Part shown: positions 1 through 12,180 of the stretch, piece after piece
How the letters are laid out: each line of letters starts with the position of its first letter
Position numbering within the stretch: the first letter of the stretch is position 1
NCBI RefSeq assembly: GCF_036898095.1
Contig: NC_090731.1
Span: 143,906,386-143,970,385 of the forward strand
Reading direction: 5' to 3'
Length of the DNA: 64,000 nucleotides
From: Palaemon carinicauda
Lineage: Eukaryota > Arthropoda > Malacostraca > Decapoda > Palaemonidae
Program-made: the position numbers and the translations under genes
The notes under the pieces: model-generated
The model's input: the letters and a program-made list of their open reading frames with translations, nothing else
The model's database searches: none
What the model was told of the DNA's origin: nothing

Positions 1-91
1 CTTGTTTCCTTTACTCACTGGGCTATATTCCCTGTTGGAGCCCCTGGGCTTGTAGCATTCTGCTTTTCCAACTAGGATTGTAGCTAGGCAA

Positions 92-92
<1 letters not shown>
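1..92 (-). repeat. Dispersed repeat (ATT/AAT-tailed family), partial copy
   Basis: Read on the minus strand this has the same core as other copies in the window (22.26, 40.54 and 55.87 kb): a 'GCTACAA..CCTAG' start, 'GGAAAAGCAG' and 'GGGGCTCCAACAGGGAA'. It is joined to a long AAT tract, as the copies near 54.1 and 55.9 kb are. No coding potential is seen. The class is not known to me; a tRNA-like head is not obvious. Confidence 0.7.

Positions 93-156
<64 letters not shown>
93..156. repeat. (AAT)n microsatellite
   Basis: About 21 uninterrupted AAT units at the border of the dispersed repeat, probably grown from its terminal trinucleotide tail. It makes a spurious poly-Tyr reading frame on the minus strand. 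Confidence 0.97.
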
Positions 157-159
<3 letters not shown>

Positions 160-569
160 GATAATGATTAAAAAAATATAAGTTCCTTGCCGAGGGTCCT
201 GGGTATGATGTATGCCTGCTCTGTGCTTTGCGTTCCGCCGAGATATTTGGCCCAGTTGGGGAGGGGGCTTGATGAATGGTCTCCCAGGGCCGGGTTATAT
301 GGCCCAAATCCATATATCCGTCCATTCCTAACGTTTGGTTGTAGAATTGCCAGTTGAATATAAACTGGCAATCACAAATACATTTATGAATACCAAAATG
401 TGGCTGTTGATAGTTAGGTCTTTTCAATCGGCTCTCTTTAAAGTAAAGATGATGTATTAGAAGAGATTGCTGACGAGCCAACTAATGATGCAACATTTTA
501 ATATTTCATTGTTACGGTTAGGATTGCAAGTTATATTTGAAGAAAAAAGTAAGATTAAAAAGAATAAAA
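157..569. other. Non-coding stretch, nothing recognised
   Basis: No splice-flanked open frame is convincing. The part at 190-330 is more GC-rich than its surroundings and may be an unclassified old repeat. Confidence 0.4.
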
Positions 570-690
570 TTATTGTTATTATTAGCCAAGCTTCAACCCA
601 GTTGGAAAAACAGGATGCTATTAGCCCAAGGGCTCCAATAGAAAAATTAACACAGTAAGGAAAGGAAATAAGGGAATAGATAAAATGCTA
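570..690 (+). repeat. Dispersed repeat (ATT/AAT-tailed family), short copy
   Basis: Begins after an 'ATTATTATT'-type stretch and carries 'GGAAAAACAGGATGCTATTA', 'GGGCTCCAA' and 'AGGAAAGGAAATAAGG', the same order as at 40.54 and 55.87 kb. Confidence 0.7.
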
Positions 691-1237
691 AAGAAGTAAT
701 CAACAATTGATATAGAATATTTTAAAATCAGTCACAACGGTGAAATAGATCTGCCATATATAAATTATAAAGACTCCTATTTCAGCCTGTCCAACATAAA
801 AACATTCGCTGGGGAACTGAAATGCAAAAAGGTGATTGTTTTGTTAGTTCTTTGACAGTTTGTGAATGTCCCATAATATCATCTAAGTACTTTTTTTTTT
901 AAGTTTGATATTAACTTGACGAATCTTATACATCTTTGAGATATAAGTTAGATTATCCATTGCTGTATTTCTATATTATAATATTTGATTTATGAGACTT
1001 AGTGATGTGGATTTATTATTATTGTTGTTAATGTAATTTTTATTATTATTATTATTGTAATTTAAACAACTTTACCACTCAATCTTTTCTCATCGTCGTC
1101 TTCAATTAGTCTCCCAGTTTTCCTTTCCCAGTGAACTCTTCTTAATTATAAAACTTTCAGTTTGAGTGTTTGTCAACTTCCATGCCGTTCTAAAATCTTT
1201 CTCTGGTGTGATATGAAAAAAATGTTTGGGCTTCTGA

Positions 1238-1242
<5 letters not shown>
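691..1242. other. AT-rich non-coding stretch
   Basis: Holds a T10 run near 891 and short ATT runs near 1,015-1,050. No gene or known repeat recognised. Confidence 0.5.

Positions 1243-1316
<74 letters not shown>
1243..1316. repeat. (GA)n microsatellite
   Basis: About 37 perfect GA units. One of several very long GA/CT tracts in the window. Confidence 0.98.
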
Positions 1317-1318
<2 letters not shown>

Positions 1319-1424
1319 ACAAGGATTTGAATGGCTCAGACTTTTTGGAACATCCGCGGAGAGACTCCTTGCTCTTGGGTAGAGCGATTCACTTTAAACA
1401 TTTAGTTTTTATGATCTTGTCTAA

Positions 1425-1852
1425 CTGATTCTTGAACTCGTTTACCGTGTTACTGTTTACTACATCCGCTGGAAGTCTATTCCATGTATTTGCTATTTTA
1501 TATATAAAGAAATTGCCACATTGAGTGGTGTTTTATCTTTTTAATTCCAGTTTGTATCCGTTAACTCTGGCCTGATTTGTGATAAGCATGAATAGATTGT
1601 TGTAATCTTCATTTGTTATTCATTTAAGAATTTTGAATGCCTCTAATAATGTTCGCTTAGTCGTCAAACGTTTCATCCTCCGTCCATATCCAAATTGCCT
1701 TACTGTTTGAACTAGTTTGGTGATCCTAGCTTGTACTGTTTCTAGTCTATCTTTATCCTTCTGAATACTTGGAGCCCAAAATAGGACTCTGTATTCCAGA
1801 TGGGGTCTTAAAAGTGATGTATTCAGCTGTAGTACAGTGTCTTTGTTTCTGG

Positions 1853-1860
<8 letters not shown>
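1425..1860 (-). mobile_element. LINE remnant, reverse-transcriptase C-terminus (CR1/L2-like)
   Basis: On the minus strand the frame reads 'LLRPHLEY', then a W and 'KDKDRLETVQARITKLV', then 'RMKRL', and after a stop 'NTWNRLPADVV', 'FKNQLD'. This order (RPHLEY..W.P..KD...LE.VQ.R.TKL...WN.LP..VV....FK..LD) is the usual end of reverse transcriptases in CR1/L2-like LINEs. A stop at about 1,620 breaks the frame, so this is a fossil. The element is cut at its 5' side by a long GA tract at 1,857. The clade is an inference; the RT identity is firm. Confidence 0.8.

Positions 1861-1938
<78 letters not shown>
1857..1938. repeat. (GA)n microsatellite interrupting a LINE remnant
   Basis: About 41 GA units directly abutting the LINE fragment. 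The sequence beyond it (1,939-2,100) no longer resembles RT. Confidence 0.97.
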
Positions 1939-1941
<3 letters not shown>

Positions 1942-2117
1942 TAAACAAGCGAAATTATACGGTTAAGCTTTAGTATCCTGGCCTTGGACAGACACTCAAT
2001 CGATTTTAGCAGAATATAGCGTGTCACGGAGCCATGCTATACAGTAGTCAGCTGCTTAGTGGTCACTATAATGCTATGAAGCTTTGTCGTTTTGTTCGCA
2101 AAGAGTGACCGTTTGCG

Positions 2118-2121
<4 letters not shown>

Positions 2122-2162
<41 letters not shown>
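2122..2162. repeat. (CT)n microsatellite
   Basis: About 20 CT units followed by a short CA stretch. Confidence 0.96.
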
Positions 2163-2170
<8 letters not shown>

Positions 2171-2401
2171 ATTAAAAAAGGCCATAATTTTTTTTTATCT
2201 CTTGCCATAGACATTTTTTTAAAGGCCATGAGAGGTGAGATACAATTAGTGACGTGCTAAATTCTTTCATAATAATAATGATAATGATACTGGTAAATTT
2301 GGTAATAATTATTATTATTATTATTATATGTTATAATTATGATAATAATCTATTATTATATATAATTATATATTATGTATATTGTATATATATATGATAT
2401 A

Positions 2402-2478
<77 letters not shown>

Positions 2479-2809
2479 ATGTTTGTGTCTAAGTAAGTAA
2501 TAGCATTGTAAACATTTACAGTTTATTTCTCAAGCGTTAAAAGAAAACTATAACCTTCATGAAGTCATAAGATTGTCTTTGCGTGTTCCAAACGCATCAC
2601 CGCTGACATCCAACATGCTGACGTCAGCTGGAACGTTGCTTGCATCACCACTGAAGAAGCGCGGACGCAGACTTGTATTTGCTTAAAGTGAATATTAGTT
2701 TCTAGACTGGTTTTCCCTTGTTTTTCCTTTGCTTGTTAGGTGAATTCTCTCTATCCCTGCTTTCAATTTGGGTTCAAGTGTTTCTATTGTTATTGTTCAT
2801 ATACATCCG
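2163..2809. other. AT-rich spacer with a (TA)n tract
   Basis: Contains scattered AAT/ATT runs and a long TA tract (about 2,375-2,474). No gene or known element seen at 2,475-2,809. Confidence 0.6.
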
Positions 2810-2819
2810 CACTTTCAAT

Positions 2820-3558
2820 GGTAGTTAGTTCAAAGTTCAACCATTTCTATTTTTCATCTTCATGGTAGTTAGTTTAACCATTTCTATTTTTCATCTTCAT
2901 GGTAGTTAGTTTAACCATTTCTATTTTTCATCTTCATGGTAGTTAGTTTAACCATTTCTATTTTTCATCTCCATGGTAGTTAGTTTAACCATTTCTATTT
3001 TTCATCTCCATGGTAGTTAGTTTAACCATTTCTATTTTTCATCTCCATGGTAGTTAGTTTAACCATTTCTATTTTTCATCTCCATGGTAGTTAGTTTAAC
3101 CATTTCTATTTTTCATCTCCATGGTAGTTAGTTTAACCATTTCTATTTTTCATCTCCATGGTAGTTAGTTTAACCATTTCTATTTTTCATCTCCATGGTA
3201 GTTAGTTTAACCATTTCTATTTTTCATCTTCATGGTAGTTAGTTTAACCATTTCTATTTTTCATCTCCATGGTAGTTAGTTTAACCATTTCTATTTTTCA
3301 TCTTCATGGTAGTTAGTTTAACCATTTCTATTTTTCATCTTCATGGTAGTTAGTTTAACCATTTCTATTTTTCATCTCCATGGTAGTTAGTTTAACCATT
3401 TCTATTTTTCATCTCCATGGTAGATAGTTTAACCATTTCTATTTTTCATCTTCATGGTAGTTAGTTTAACCATTTCTATTTTTCATCTTCATGGTAGTTA
3501 GTTTAACCATTTCTATTTTTCATCTCCATGGTAGTTAGTTTAACCATTTCTATTTTTC
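2820..3558. repeat. 37-bp minisatellite, about 19-20 copies
   Basis: The unit contains 'GGTAGTTAGTTTAACCATTT' and 'CTATTTTTCATCT'. Copies differ mainly at one position (CTTCATGG versus CTCCATGG), and the first, near 2,820, is diverged. The near identity indicates recent expansion. It ends in a non-repetitive 'CTTCATTACATATC'. Confidence 0.95.
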
Positions 3559-3983
3559 TTCATTACATATCATCCCTTTTCAGTTGAGCTTTTATTTCAA
3601 ATCCCTGTCGCCACTCTAAGTCTCTGGTATTGTGAGAATATTTGAATAGGGATTCCTTAATGAATTGCTTAATCAAGTGTTTTTCTCTGGTCTCCTGTCC
3701 AATTGTTTGATTATATTCTGACGAAAACTGTAATTGAACCTCTCACTTTTATCAGTGTTTTGGATGACTTGGTTAACTCTTAATTTGATTGGAAGGAACT
3801 GCATATTTGAAATAGTTAAAAGTTTCTCTAAAAGGTAGATGAAGTATTTAGATGAAGAAGGTTTTTCTTCTCATTGCAGTCATTGGTCAGTGTTTGTAGT
3901 GCTACTCTGTTAAGGGTGTCTTTTTCCTCGACGGAGATTAACCTAGTTATAGTTAGTTTCTTCATGACCTGACTCTCGCCTAA

Positions 3984-3987
<4 letters not shown>
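3559..3987. other. Non-coding stretch
   Basis: No splice-bounded exon, RNA gene or recognisable repeat seen. Confidence 0.4.

Positions 3988-4067
<80 letters not shown>
3988..4067. repeat. (CT)n microsatellite
   Basis: About 40 uninterrupted CT units. Confidence 0.98.
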
Positions 4068-4070
<3 letters not shown>

Positions 4071-4864
4071 AAAAATCCTCTTCAATTTAAGTGCTGTTTG
4101 AGTACCCATTAGGCCACCTCTTCCCACATTTGTTCTGTGAAATATACAGCTCAGGAACTAGTTATTTTCTTTTGCCGAAGTTCTCTAAGCGCTGCATTAG
4201 TTTCTCATGGCACATATTATTCACTCCATGACAAGCTATCCTCTATTTCGTTGTTGATGTAACTTTTATTTTGTGGTGTATGGGGGTGAGGCAACTAGAA
4301 AAGGACATGGACTGTTTTGTCCCATTGGCCTTTGGTCTCGAAATGTGTGTCGTACTTTCCTTCGACTGTGGACGTATCTGAGTGTGTATCACATTGTTTA
4401 TTCTTGCCTTGTTTGTTGCCATAAGGTTCCTACTAGGAGGATTTCCTCCAAGGGTTCCTACGACCCCTCACCCCATTTCTCTCCCTATTTGTCAGAGGGG
4501 GATTCGAACGCTGTCGTTAACACCTAACTGCGTGCTTGGAGACATTACATATTCTCGGATGAAGGAGAGATAAGCTTCATTGATGAGAGGATTGCCGTAA
4601 CAAGAGCCCCCGACTCGTTATCTAACCCTGGCTTAAGGAATTAAAATGATTGATGACGGGGATGGGGATGGAATAGGAGTATTCATAGCTGGGAAGACGA
4701 CCTCCCCCCTCCCTCCACGACTGGAGAATTGGGGTTATAGGGCGAGGATTCATATAGGCGTGTCCAAACAAATATTTATATTTCTTTATTATATGACCAT
4801 ATAATGAATAGAGAATGGCTCCTTGAACTTTAATTTCCGCGTTCACACGCACAAACACACACAC

Positions 4865-4868
<4 letters not shown>
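4068..4868. other. Non-coding stretch
   Basis: Short open frames at 4,273-4,573 have no recognisable domains and no splice context. Nothing further supported. Confidence 0.4.

Positions 4869-4948
<80 letters not shown>
4869..4948. repeat. (TA)n microsatellite with a short CA head
   Basis: About 40 TA units preceded by a few CA units; compound CA/TA tract. Confidence 0.98.
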
Positions 4949-4951
<3 letters not shown>

Positions 4952-5309
4952 GGTGTGTTTTATGTATGTATATACATATACAGGCAGCGTGGCAGGTGCT
5001 ATGGCTTAAATATTCATTTTATGTATAGCCGAACGAGGGGTTTAAAAAATAAGAAAAAAGTAAAATATGGGATTCAAGGACCTTGGAAATGCTTGTTATA
5101 AATCGATATACAGAAAATGCGAAGGGTTCTGAGAATGCTTGTCATTAGAAGAAAGTTTTAATGAAGAAAACGAACCGTAGCTAAGAAGACTTAGACAGTA
5201 AAAAGATTTATTGGTATAACAGTGCAATATCTTTACGATTAGATTTTTCTGGTTGTTAGGTAAAGGAGTAGATGTTGGTGCAAAGGTGTAGTAGAAAGTG
5301 AGTCTTCAG

Positions 5310-5580
5310 TAGAGTTTAGAAAGGCGGATGTTTGAAGACGATACAGCACTGATTGGTGTCAGTGAGGAAAAGTTGCACACGCTCGGAAAAGTATATGGAA
5401 GTATTTGTTAGAGATGAAAGTTGAGTTTATCTTGGTATATGATAATGTTGATATGTAAAGGAAGATTGGAAATAGATGAATTTTAAAAGTATTTGGGAGT
5501 AAATGTAACAGCCAGTGGTAGAGTAAGAGAAGCAGCGAGTGTCAGAATAGGGTAACAAGAAAGGCAGAAAGGTTTAAAGG
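5310..5580 (+). mobile_element. LINE remnant around the RT catalytic box
   Basis: The plus-strand frame reads 'FEDDTALIGVSEEKLH' (catalytic box normally FADD), then in broken frames a 'FKSIWE' / 'YLGVNVTASG'-like stretch. It parallels the minus-strand LINE copies at 32.4-33.1 kb and 44.2-45.9 kb ([15 protein letters not shown], then [13 protein letters not shown]). Several stops and frameshifts make it a fossil. Confidence 0.7.
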
Positions 5581-5760
5581 TCGCTCATGAATGGCAGAGG
5601 GAGTGGACAGTGACAATGCCTTAGAGACTGACCATATATCCATATGATCAGCGCCCAGGCGCCCTAACCACCCAAGCTATGCCAAAGGAGGGTCAGGCAA
5701 TGACTGCTGATGACTCGGCAGGTTGACGTATAGGGTACCACAGCTTGTCATGTTGATTTA
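5581..5760 (-). mobile_element. tRNA-derived SINE, partial copy
   Basis: Shares in order, on the minus strand, blocks with 11,818-12,180: 'CTGCCGAGTCATCAGCAGTC', a 'GGATATATGGTC' region, and 'TGTCACTGTCC' before 'CTCTGCCATTCATGAG'. The tRNA-like head is missing in this copy. It sits directly beside a LINE fragment. Confidence 0.65.
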
Positions 5761-6837
<1,077 letters not shown>

Positions 6838-9800
6838 CATCATCATTATCAGCCGTAACTAGTCCACTGCAAGACTTGTTAACATTAACAATCAGCCGTA
6901 ACTAGTCCATTGCAAGACTTGTTGACATATCATCGTCATCATCAGCCGTAGCTAGTCCACAGCAAGACTTGTTGACATATCATCATCAGCTGTAGCTAGT
7001 CCACAGCAAGACTTGTTGACATTATCATCATAATCAGCCGTAGCTAGTCCACAGCAAGACTTTTTGACATATTATTATCCATAGCTAGTCCACAGCAAGA
7101 CTTGTTGACATTATCAGTCTTAGCTAGTCCACAGCAAGACTTTTTGACATATTATTATCCATAGCTAGTCCACAGCAAGACTTGTTGACATATTATCATC
7201 ATATGTAGCTAGTCCACAGCAAGACTTGTTGACATATCATCATCTGTAGCTAGTCCACAGCAAGACTTGTTGACATTATCATCATAATCAGCCGTAGCTA
7301 GTCCACAGCAAGTCTTTTTGACATATTATTATCCATAGCTAGTCCACAGCAAGACTTGTTGACATATTATCATCTGTAGCTAGTCCACAGCAAGACTTGT
7401 TGACATATTATCATCATATGTAGCTAGTCCACAGCAAGACTTGTTGACATATTATCATCATCAGCCGTAGCTAGTCCACAGCAAGACTTGTTGACATATT
7501 ATCATCATCAGCCGTAGCTAGTCCACAGCAAGATTTGTTGACATTATCAGTCGTAGCTAGTCCACAGCAAGACTTTTTGACATATCATCATCAGCCGTAG
7601 CTAGTCCACAGCAAGACTTGTTGACATTATCAGTCATAGCTAGTCCACAGCAAGACTTTTTGACATATCATCATCAGCCGTAGCTAGTCCACAGCAAGAC
7701 TTTTTGACATAATATTATCCATAGCTAGTCCACAGCAAGACTTGTTGACATATTATCATCATATGTAGCTAGTCCACAGCAAGACTTGTTGACATATCAT
7801 CATCTGTAGCTAGTCCACAGCAAGACTTGTTGACATTATCATCATAATCAGCCGTAGCTAGTCCACAGCAAGTCTTTTTGACATATTATCCATAGCTAGT
7901 CCACAGCAAGACTTGTTGACATATTATCATCTGTAGCTAGTCCACAGCAAGACTTGTTGACATTATCATCATAATCAGCCGTAACTAGTCCACAGCAAGA
8001 CTTTTTGACATATTATCATCATATGTAGCTAGTCCACAGCAAGACTTGTTGACATATCATCATCTGTAGCTAGTCCACAGCAAGACTTGTTGACATATCA
8101 TCATCTGTAGCTAGTCCAGAGCAAGACTTGTTGACATTATCATCATAATCAGCCGTAGCTAGTCCACAGCAAGTCTTTTTGACATATTATTATCCATAGC
8201 TAGTCCACAGCAAGACTTGTTGACACATTATCATCTGTAGCTAGTCCACAGCAAGACTTGTTGACATATTATCATCATATGTAGCTAGTCCACAGCAAGA
8301 CTTGTTGACATATTATCATCATCAGCCGTAGCTAGTCCACAGCAAGATTTGTTGACATTATCAGTCGTAGCTAGTCCACAGCAAGACTTTTTGACATATC
8401 ATCATCAGCCGTAGCTAGTCCACAGCAAGACTTGTTGACATTATCAGTCATAGCTAGTCCACAGCAAGACTTTTTGACATATCATCATCAGCCGTAGCTA
8501 GTCCACAGCAAGACTTTTTGACATATTATTATCCATAGCTAGTCCACAGCAAGACTTGTTGACATATCATCATATGTAGCTAGTCCACAGCAAGACTTGT
8601 TGACATATCATCATCTGTAGCTAGTCCACAGCAAGACTTGTTGACATTATCATCATAATCAGCCGTAGCTAGTCCACAGCAAGTCTTTTTGACATATTAT
8701 CCATAGCTAGTCCACAGCAAGACTTGTTGACATATCATCTGTAGCTAGTCCAGAGCAAGACTTGTTGACATATTATCATCTGTAGCTAGTCCACAGCAAG
8801 ACTTGTTGACATTATCATCATAATCAGCCGTAACTAGTCCACAGCAAGACTTTTTGACATATTATTATCCATAGCTAGTCCACAGCAAGACTTGTTGACA
8901 TATTATCATCATATGTAGCTAGTCCACAGCAAGACTTGTTGACATATTATCATCATCAGCCGTAGCTAGTCCACAGCAAAATTTGTTGACATATTATCAT
9001 CATCTGTAGCTAGTCCACAGCAAAACTTGTTGACATTATCATCATAATCAGCCGTAACTAGTCCACAGCAAGACTTTTTGACATTATTATCCATAGCTAG
9101 TCCACAGCAAGACTTGTTGACATATTATCATCATATGTAGCTAGTCCACAGCAAGACTTGTTGACATATTATCATCATATGTAGCTAGTCCACAGCAAGA
9201 CTTGTTGACATATTATCATCATCAGCCGTAGCTAGTCCACAGCAAGATTTGTTGACATATTATCATCATCTGTAACTAGTCCACAGCAAGACTTGTTGAC
9301 ATTATCATCATAATCAGCCGTAGCTAGTCCACAGCAAGACTTTTTGACATATTATTATCCATAGCTAGTCCACAGCAAGACTTGTTGACATATTATCATC
9401 ATCAGCCGTAGCTAGTCCACAGCAAGACTTGTTGACATTATCATCATAATCAGCCGTAACTAGTCCACAGCAAGACTTTTTGACGTATTATTATCCATAG
9501 CTAGTCCACAGCAAGACTTGTTGACATATTATCATCATATGTAGCTAGTCCATAGCAAGACTTGTTGACATATTATCATCATCAGCCGTAGCTAGTCCAC
9601 AGCAAGACTTGTTGACATTATCATCATAATCAGCCGTAACTAGTCCACAGCAAGACTTTTTGACATATTATTATCCATAGCTAGTCCACAGCAAGACTTG
9701 TTGACATATTATCATCATATGTAGCTAGTCCATAGCAAGACTTGTTGACATATTATCATCATCAGCCGTAGCTAGTCCACAGCAAGACTTGTTGACATTA

Positions 9801-10685
9801 TCATCATAATCAGCCGTAACTAGTCCACAGCAAGACTTTTTGACATTATTATCCATAGCTAGTCCACAGCAAGACTTGTTGACATATTATCATCATCAGC
9901 CGTAGCTAGTCCACAGCAAAATTTGTTGACATATTATCATCATCTGTAGCTAGTCCACAGCAAAACTTGTTGACATTATCATCATAATCAGCCGTAACTA
10001 GTCCACAGCAAGACTTTTTGACATTATTATCCATAGCTAGTCCACAGCAAGACTTGTTGACATATTATCATCATATGTAGCTAGTCCACAGCAAGACTTG
10101 TTGACATATTATCATCATATGTAGCTAGTCCACAGCAAGACTTGTTGACATATCATCATCAGCCGTAGCTAGTCCACAGCAAGATTTGTTGACATATTAT
10201 CATCATCTGTAGCTAGTCCACAGCAAGACTTGTTGACATTATCATCATAATCAGCCGTAGCTAGTCCACAGCAAGACTTTTTGACATATTATTATCCATA
10301 GCTAGTCCACAGCAAGACTTGTTGACATATTATCATCATCAGCCGTAGCTAGTCCACAGCAAGACTTGTTGACATTATCATCATAATCAGCCGTAACTAG
10401 TCCACAGCAAGACTTTTTGACATATTATTATCCATAGCTAGTCCACAGCAAGACTTGTTGACATATTATCATCATATGTAGCTAGTCCATAGCAAGACTT
10501 GTTGACATATTATCATCATCAGCCGTAGCTAGTCCACAGCAAGACTTGTTGACATTATCATCATAATCAGCCGTAACTAGTCCACAGCAAGACTTTTTGA
10601 CATATTATTATCCATAGCTAGTCCACAGCAAGACTTGTTGACATATTATCATCACCAGCCGTAGCTAGTCTGCTGCAAGACCTAA
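6838..10685. repeat. Satellite array, about 38-48-bp units, ~90 copies
   Basis: The core is 'GTAGCTAGTCCACAGCAAGA' followed by 'CTTGTTGACAT' and a variable AT/TCA spacer ('ATTATCATCATCAGCC', 'ATTATTATCCATA', 'ATCATCATCTG'). Variants recur in order, giving higher-order repeats: a block repeats about 180 bp apart (9,552 and 9,732), another about 811 bp apart (7,617 and 8,428) and another about 940 bp apart (8,971 and 9,911). The first units (6,838-6,950) carry 'AGTCCACTGCAAGAC', closer to the dispersed element attached at 10,655-10,990, so the array probably started from that element's end. Not a CRISPR: there are no unique spacers and the host is a eukaryote. Confidence 0.96.
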
Positions 10686-10990
10686 GTCTCAGACATGTCC
10701 TTCAACTCGCGTGTTTATGGTCTTTCAAATGCCAATCTATACCCCCAAATTTTCATACCCCGTCAATCCGTCGTCTACTCTTCATTCCCCTGCTTCTTTT
10801 ACAATCTCTAGGGACCCATTCTGTTATTTTTAATGCTCATCTATCTGTTATTCTCATTATGCCCTGCCCATATCCATGTATTTTTCTTAAGTGTTAGAAT
10901 ATCCTCTACTAATGTTTATCATATCCACGTTGCTCTTTTCTGTCGCTTAGTTTTATTCCCATCATTATTCTTTCCATAGCTCGTTGCGTT
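10655..10990 (-). mobile_element. Dispersed retroelement-like repeat attached to the satellite
   Basis: Starts with TCATCA repeats, 'CAGCCGTAGCTAGTC', a diverged 'TGCTGCAAGACCTAAGTCTC' and 'AGACATGTCCTTCAACTCGC'. The reverse complement of its beginning matches 14,095-14,181 ('GGACATGTTTGAGGCCTTTG', 'TCCTGTAATGGCCTAGAAGC'), so it is a dispersed family in opposite orientation at the two sites. The class (SINE or LINE end) is uncertain. Confidence 0.6.
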
Positions 10991-11814
10991 GTAAGGCTTC
11001 AAGTTTCTGATGCATAAATTAATTCTGATAGGACCATCTGATTAAATAATTTTCTCTAGAGAAAGTGGCATTTTACATTTCATAATCTCATTTGTTTACC
11101 AAAAGTTCTCCATCCCATATAACTATTGACAATGAATGAATAGATAAACCCGACGTATTACTGAAAATCGTACCCACTTGTCAGTATCTTTGCACACTTT
11201 GTCGTGGATTTATACACATGGAATTATCATCGAATTATGGGTGGAAATGTCTGTTTGTACATTTGTGCATGTGGTTGTTCATTTGTTCAAATAAAACAAG
11301 TTGTACTAACTGTAGACAAAATATAATGTAACTCCTAAAAATACGAGTGTTAACGTGGTTAGCTTGGTTAATACTAGATAAACCTTCTTCCCAGACATTT
11401 ATGATTGACAATTCAATCAACTTCTTGTAAAGAGGGACTCTATGGGAATCCGCTTCAGTGCTGGTAAAGCCACGTGACAGAAAGATTATTCATTTAAAGA
11501 GCAATTAAAGCTATACTATGATACACCCGGATCCCTTGAAATGTAATAGAAATCATAGAAGGGGAGATTCAAATAATTTTAATAATTTTTGATAGATCCA
11601 ACGATGTATGTGAAACTTGTAAATTTATTTTCAACTCCAAGCTTATAAAAAACGATAAACAATGAAACTCTGTATTAAGAATTAATTATGTAATTTATCT
11701 GAAAGTTAAAGTATATAATTAGAACATCCATACAGAAGTCATATAATGTTTCTCAAGGAAGTGACGTATGAATTATTACGCAATGAGTGGATGGGAAAAC
11801 GGGTCTTTTATAAA
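10991..11814. other. Non-coding stretch
   Basis: AT-rich; no exon, RNA gene or element recognised. Confidence 0.4.
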
Positions 11815-11817
11815 GTA

Positions 11818-12180
11818 GGGTTGTGGTGGCCTATTGGAAACTTCCCTGCCTGGCATTATGCCGGACTGGGGTTCAAGTCATGCCCAAGCTCATAGTTTCT
11901 TGTAGTGTCTACAACCTCACCATCCTTGTGAGCTAAGGATGTAGGGTTGGCGTGGGTATATGTCTACCTGCCGAGTCGTCAGCAGCCATTGCTTGCCTCT
12001 TCCTTGGTCCTATAATAGCTTAGAAGATGGAGAGAGGCCTTGAGCCTAATCATAGGGTAAATACGTTCAGTCCCTGGAGAATTGTCCTGCAAGATTGGCA
12101 ATGTCACTGTCCCTTACCTCTGCCATTCATGAGTGGACTTTAGACTTGAGATGGAGATTCTTTGGAGTCTGTCTGCGCTG
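11818..12180 (+). mobile_element. tRNA-derived SINE
   Basis: The head has a pol III A-box-like TGGCCTATTGG (11,827-11,837) and a B-box-like GGTTCAAGTCA (11,870-11,880) about 33 bp further on, the usual spacing inside a tRNA-derived promoter. The body is shared with 5,581-5,760 and 53,880-54,125 (for example 'CTGCCGAGTCGTCAGCAGCC' and 'TGTCACTGTCCCTTACCTCT'). It does not fold into a tRNA by eye, so it is a SINE and not a tRNA gene. Confidence 0.8.

Noticed and set aside
1162..5101. Open frames through GA, CT and TA tracts (poly-Glu/Arg, Leu/Ser, Tyr/Ile)
   Set aside because: They exist only because dinucleotide repeats lack stops; no splice or family support. The same holds for those at 14.2, 16.6, 46.6, 48.4 and 56.3 kb.
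6838..10685. CRISPR-like array
   Set aside because: Repeats are satellite monomers with low-complexity, recurring spacers in a eukaryotic genome; no unique spacers or cas genes.
11818..11890. True tRNA gene
   Set aside because: Only A- and B-box-like motifs are present, no convincing cloverleaf, and the sequence runs into a shared SINE body.
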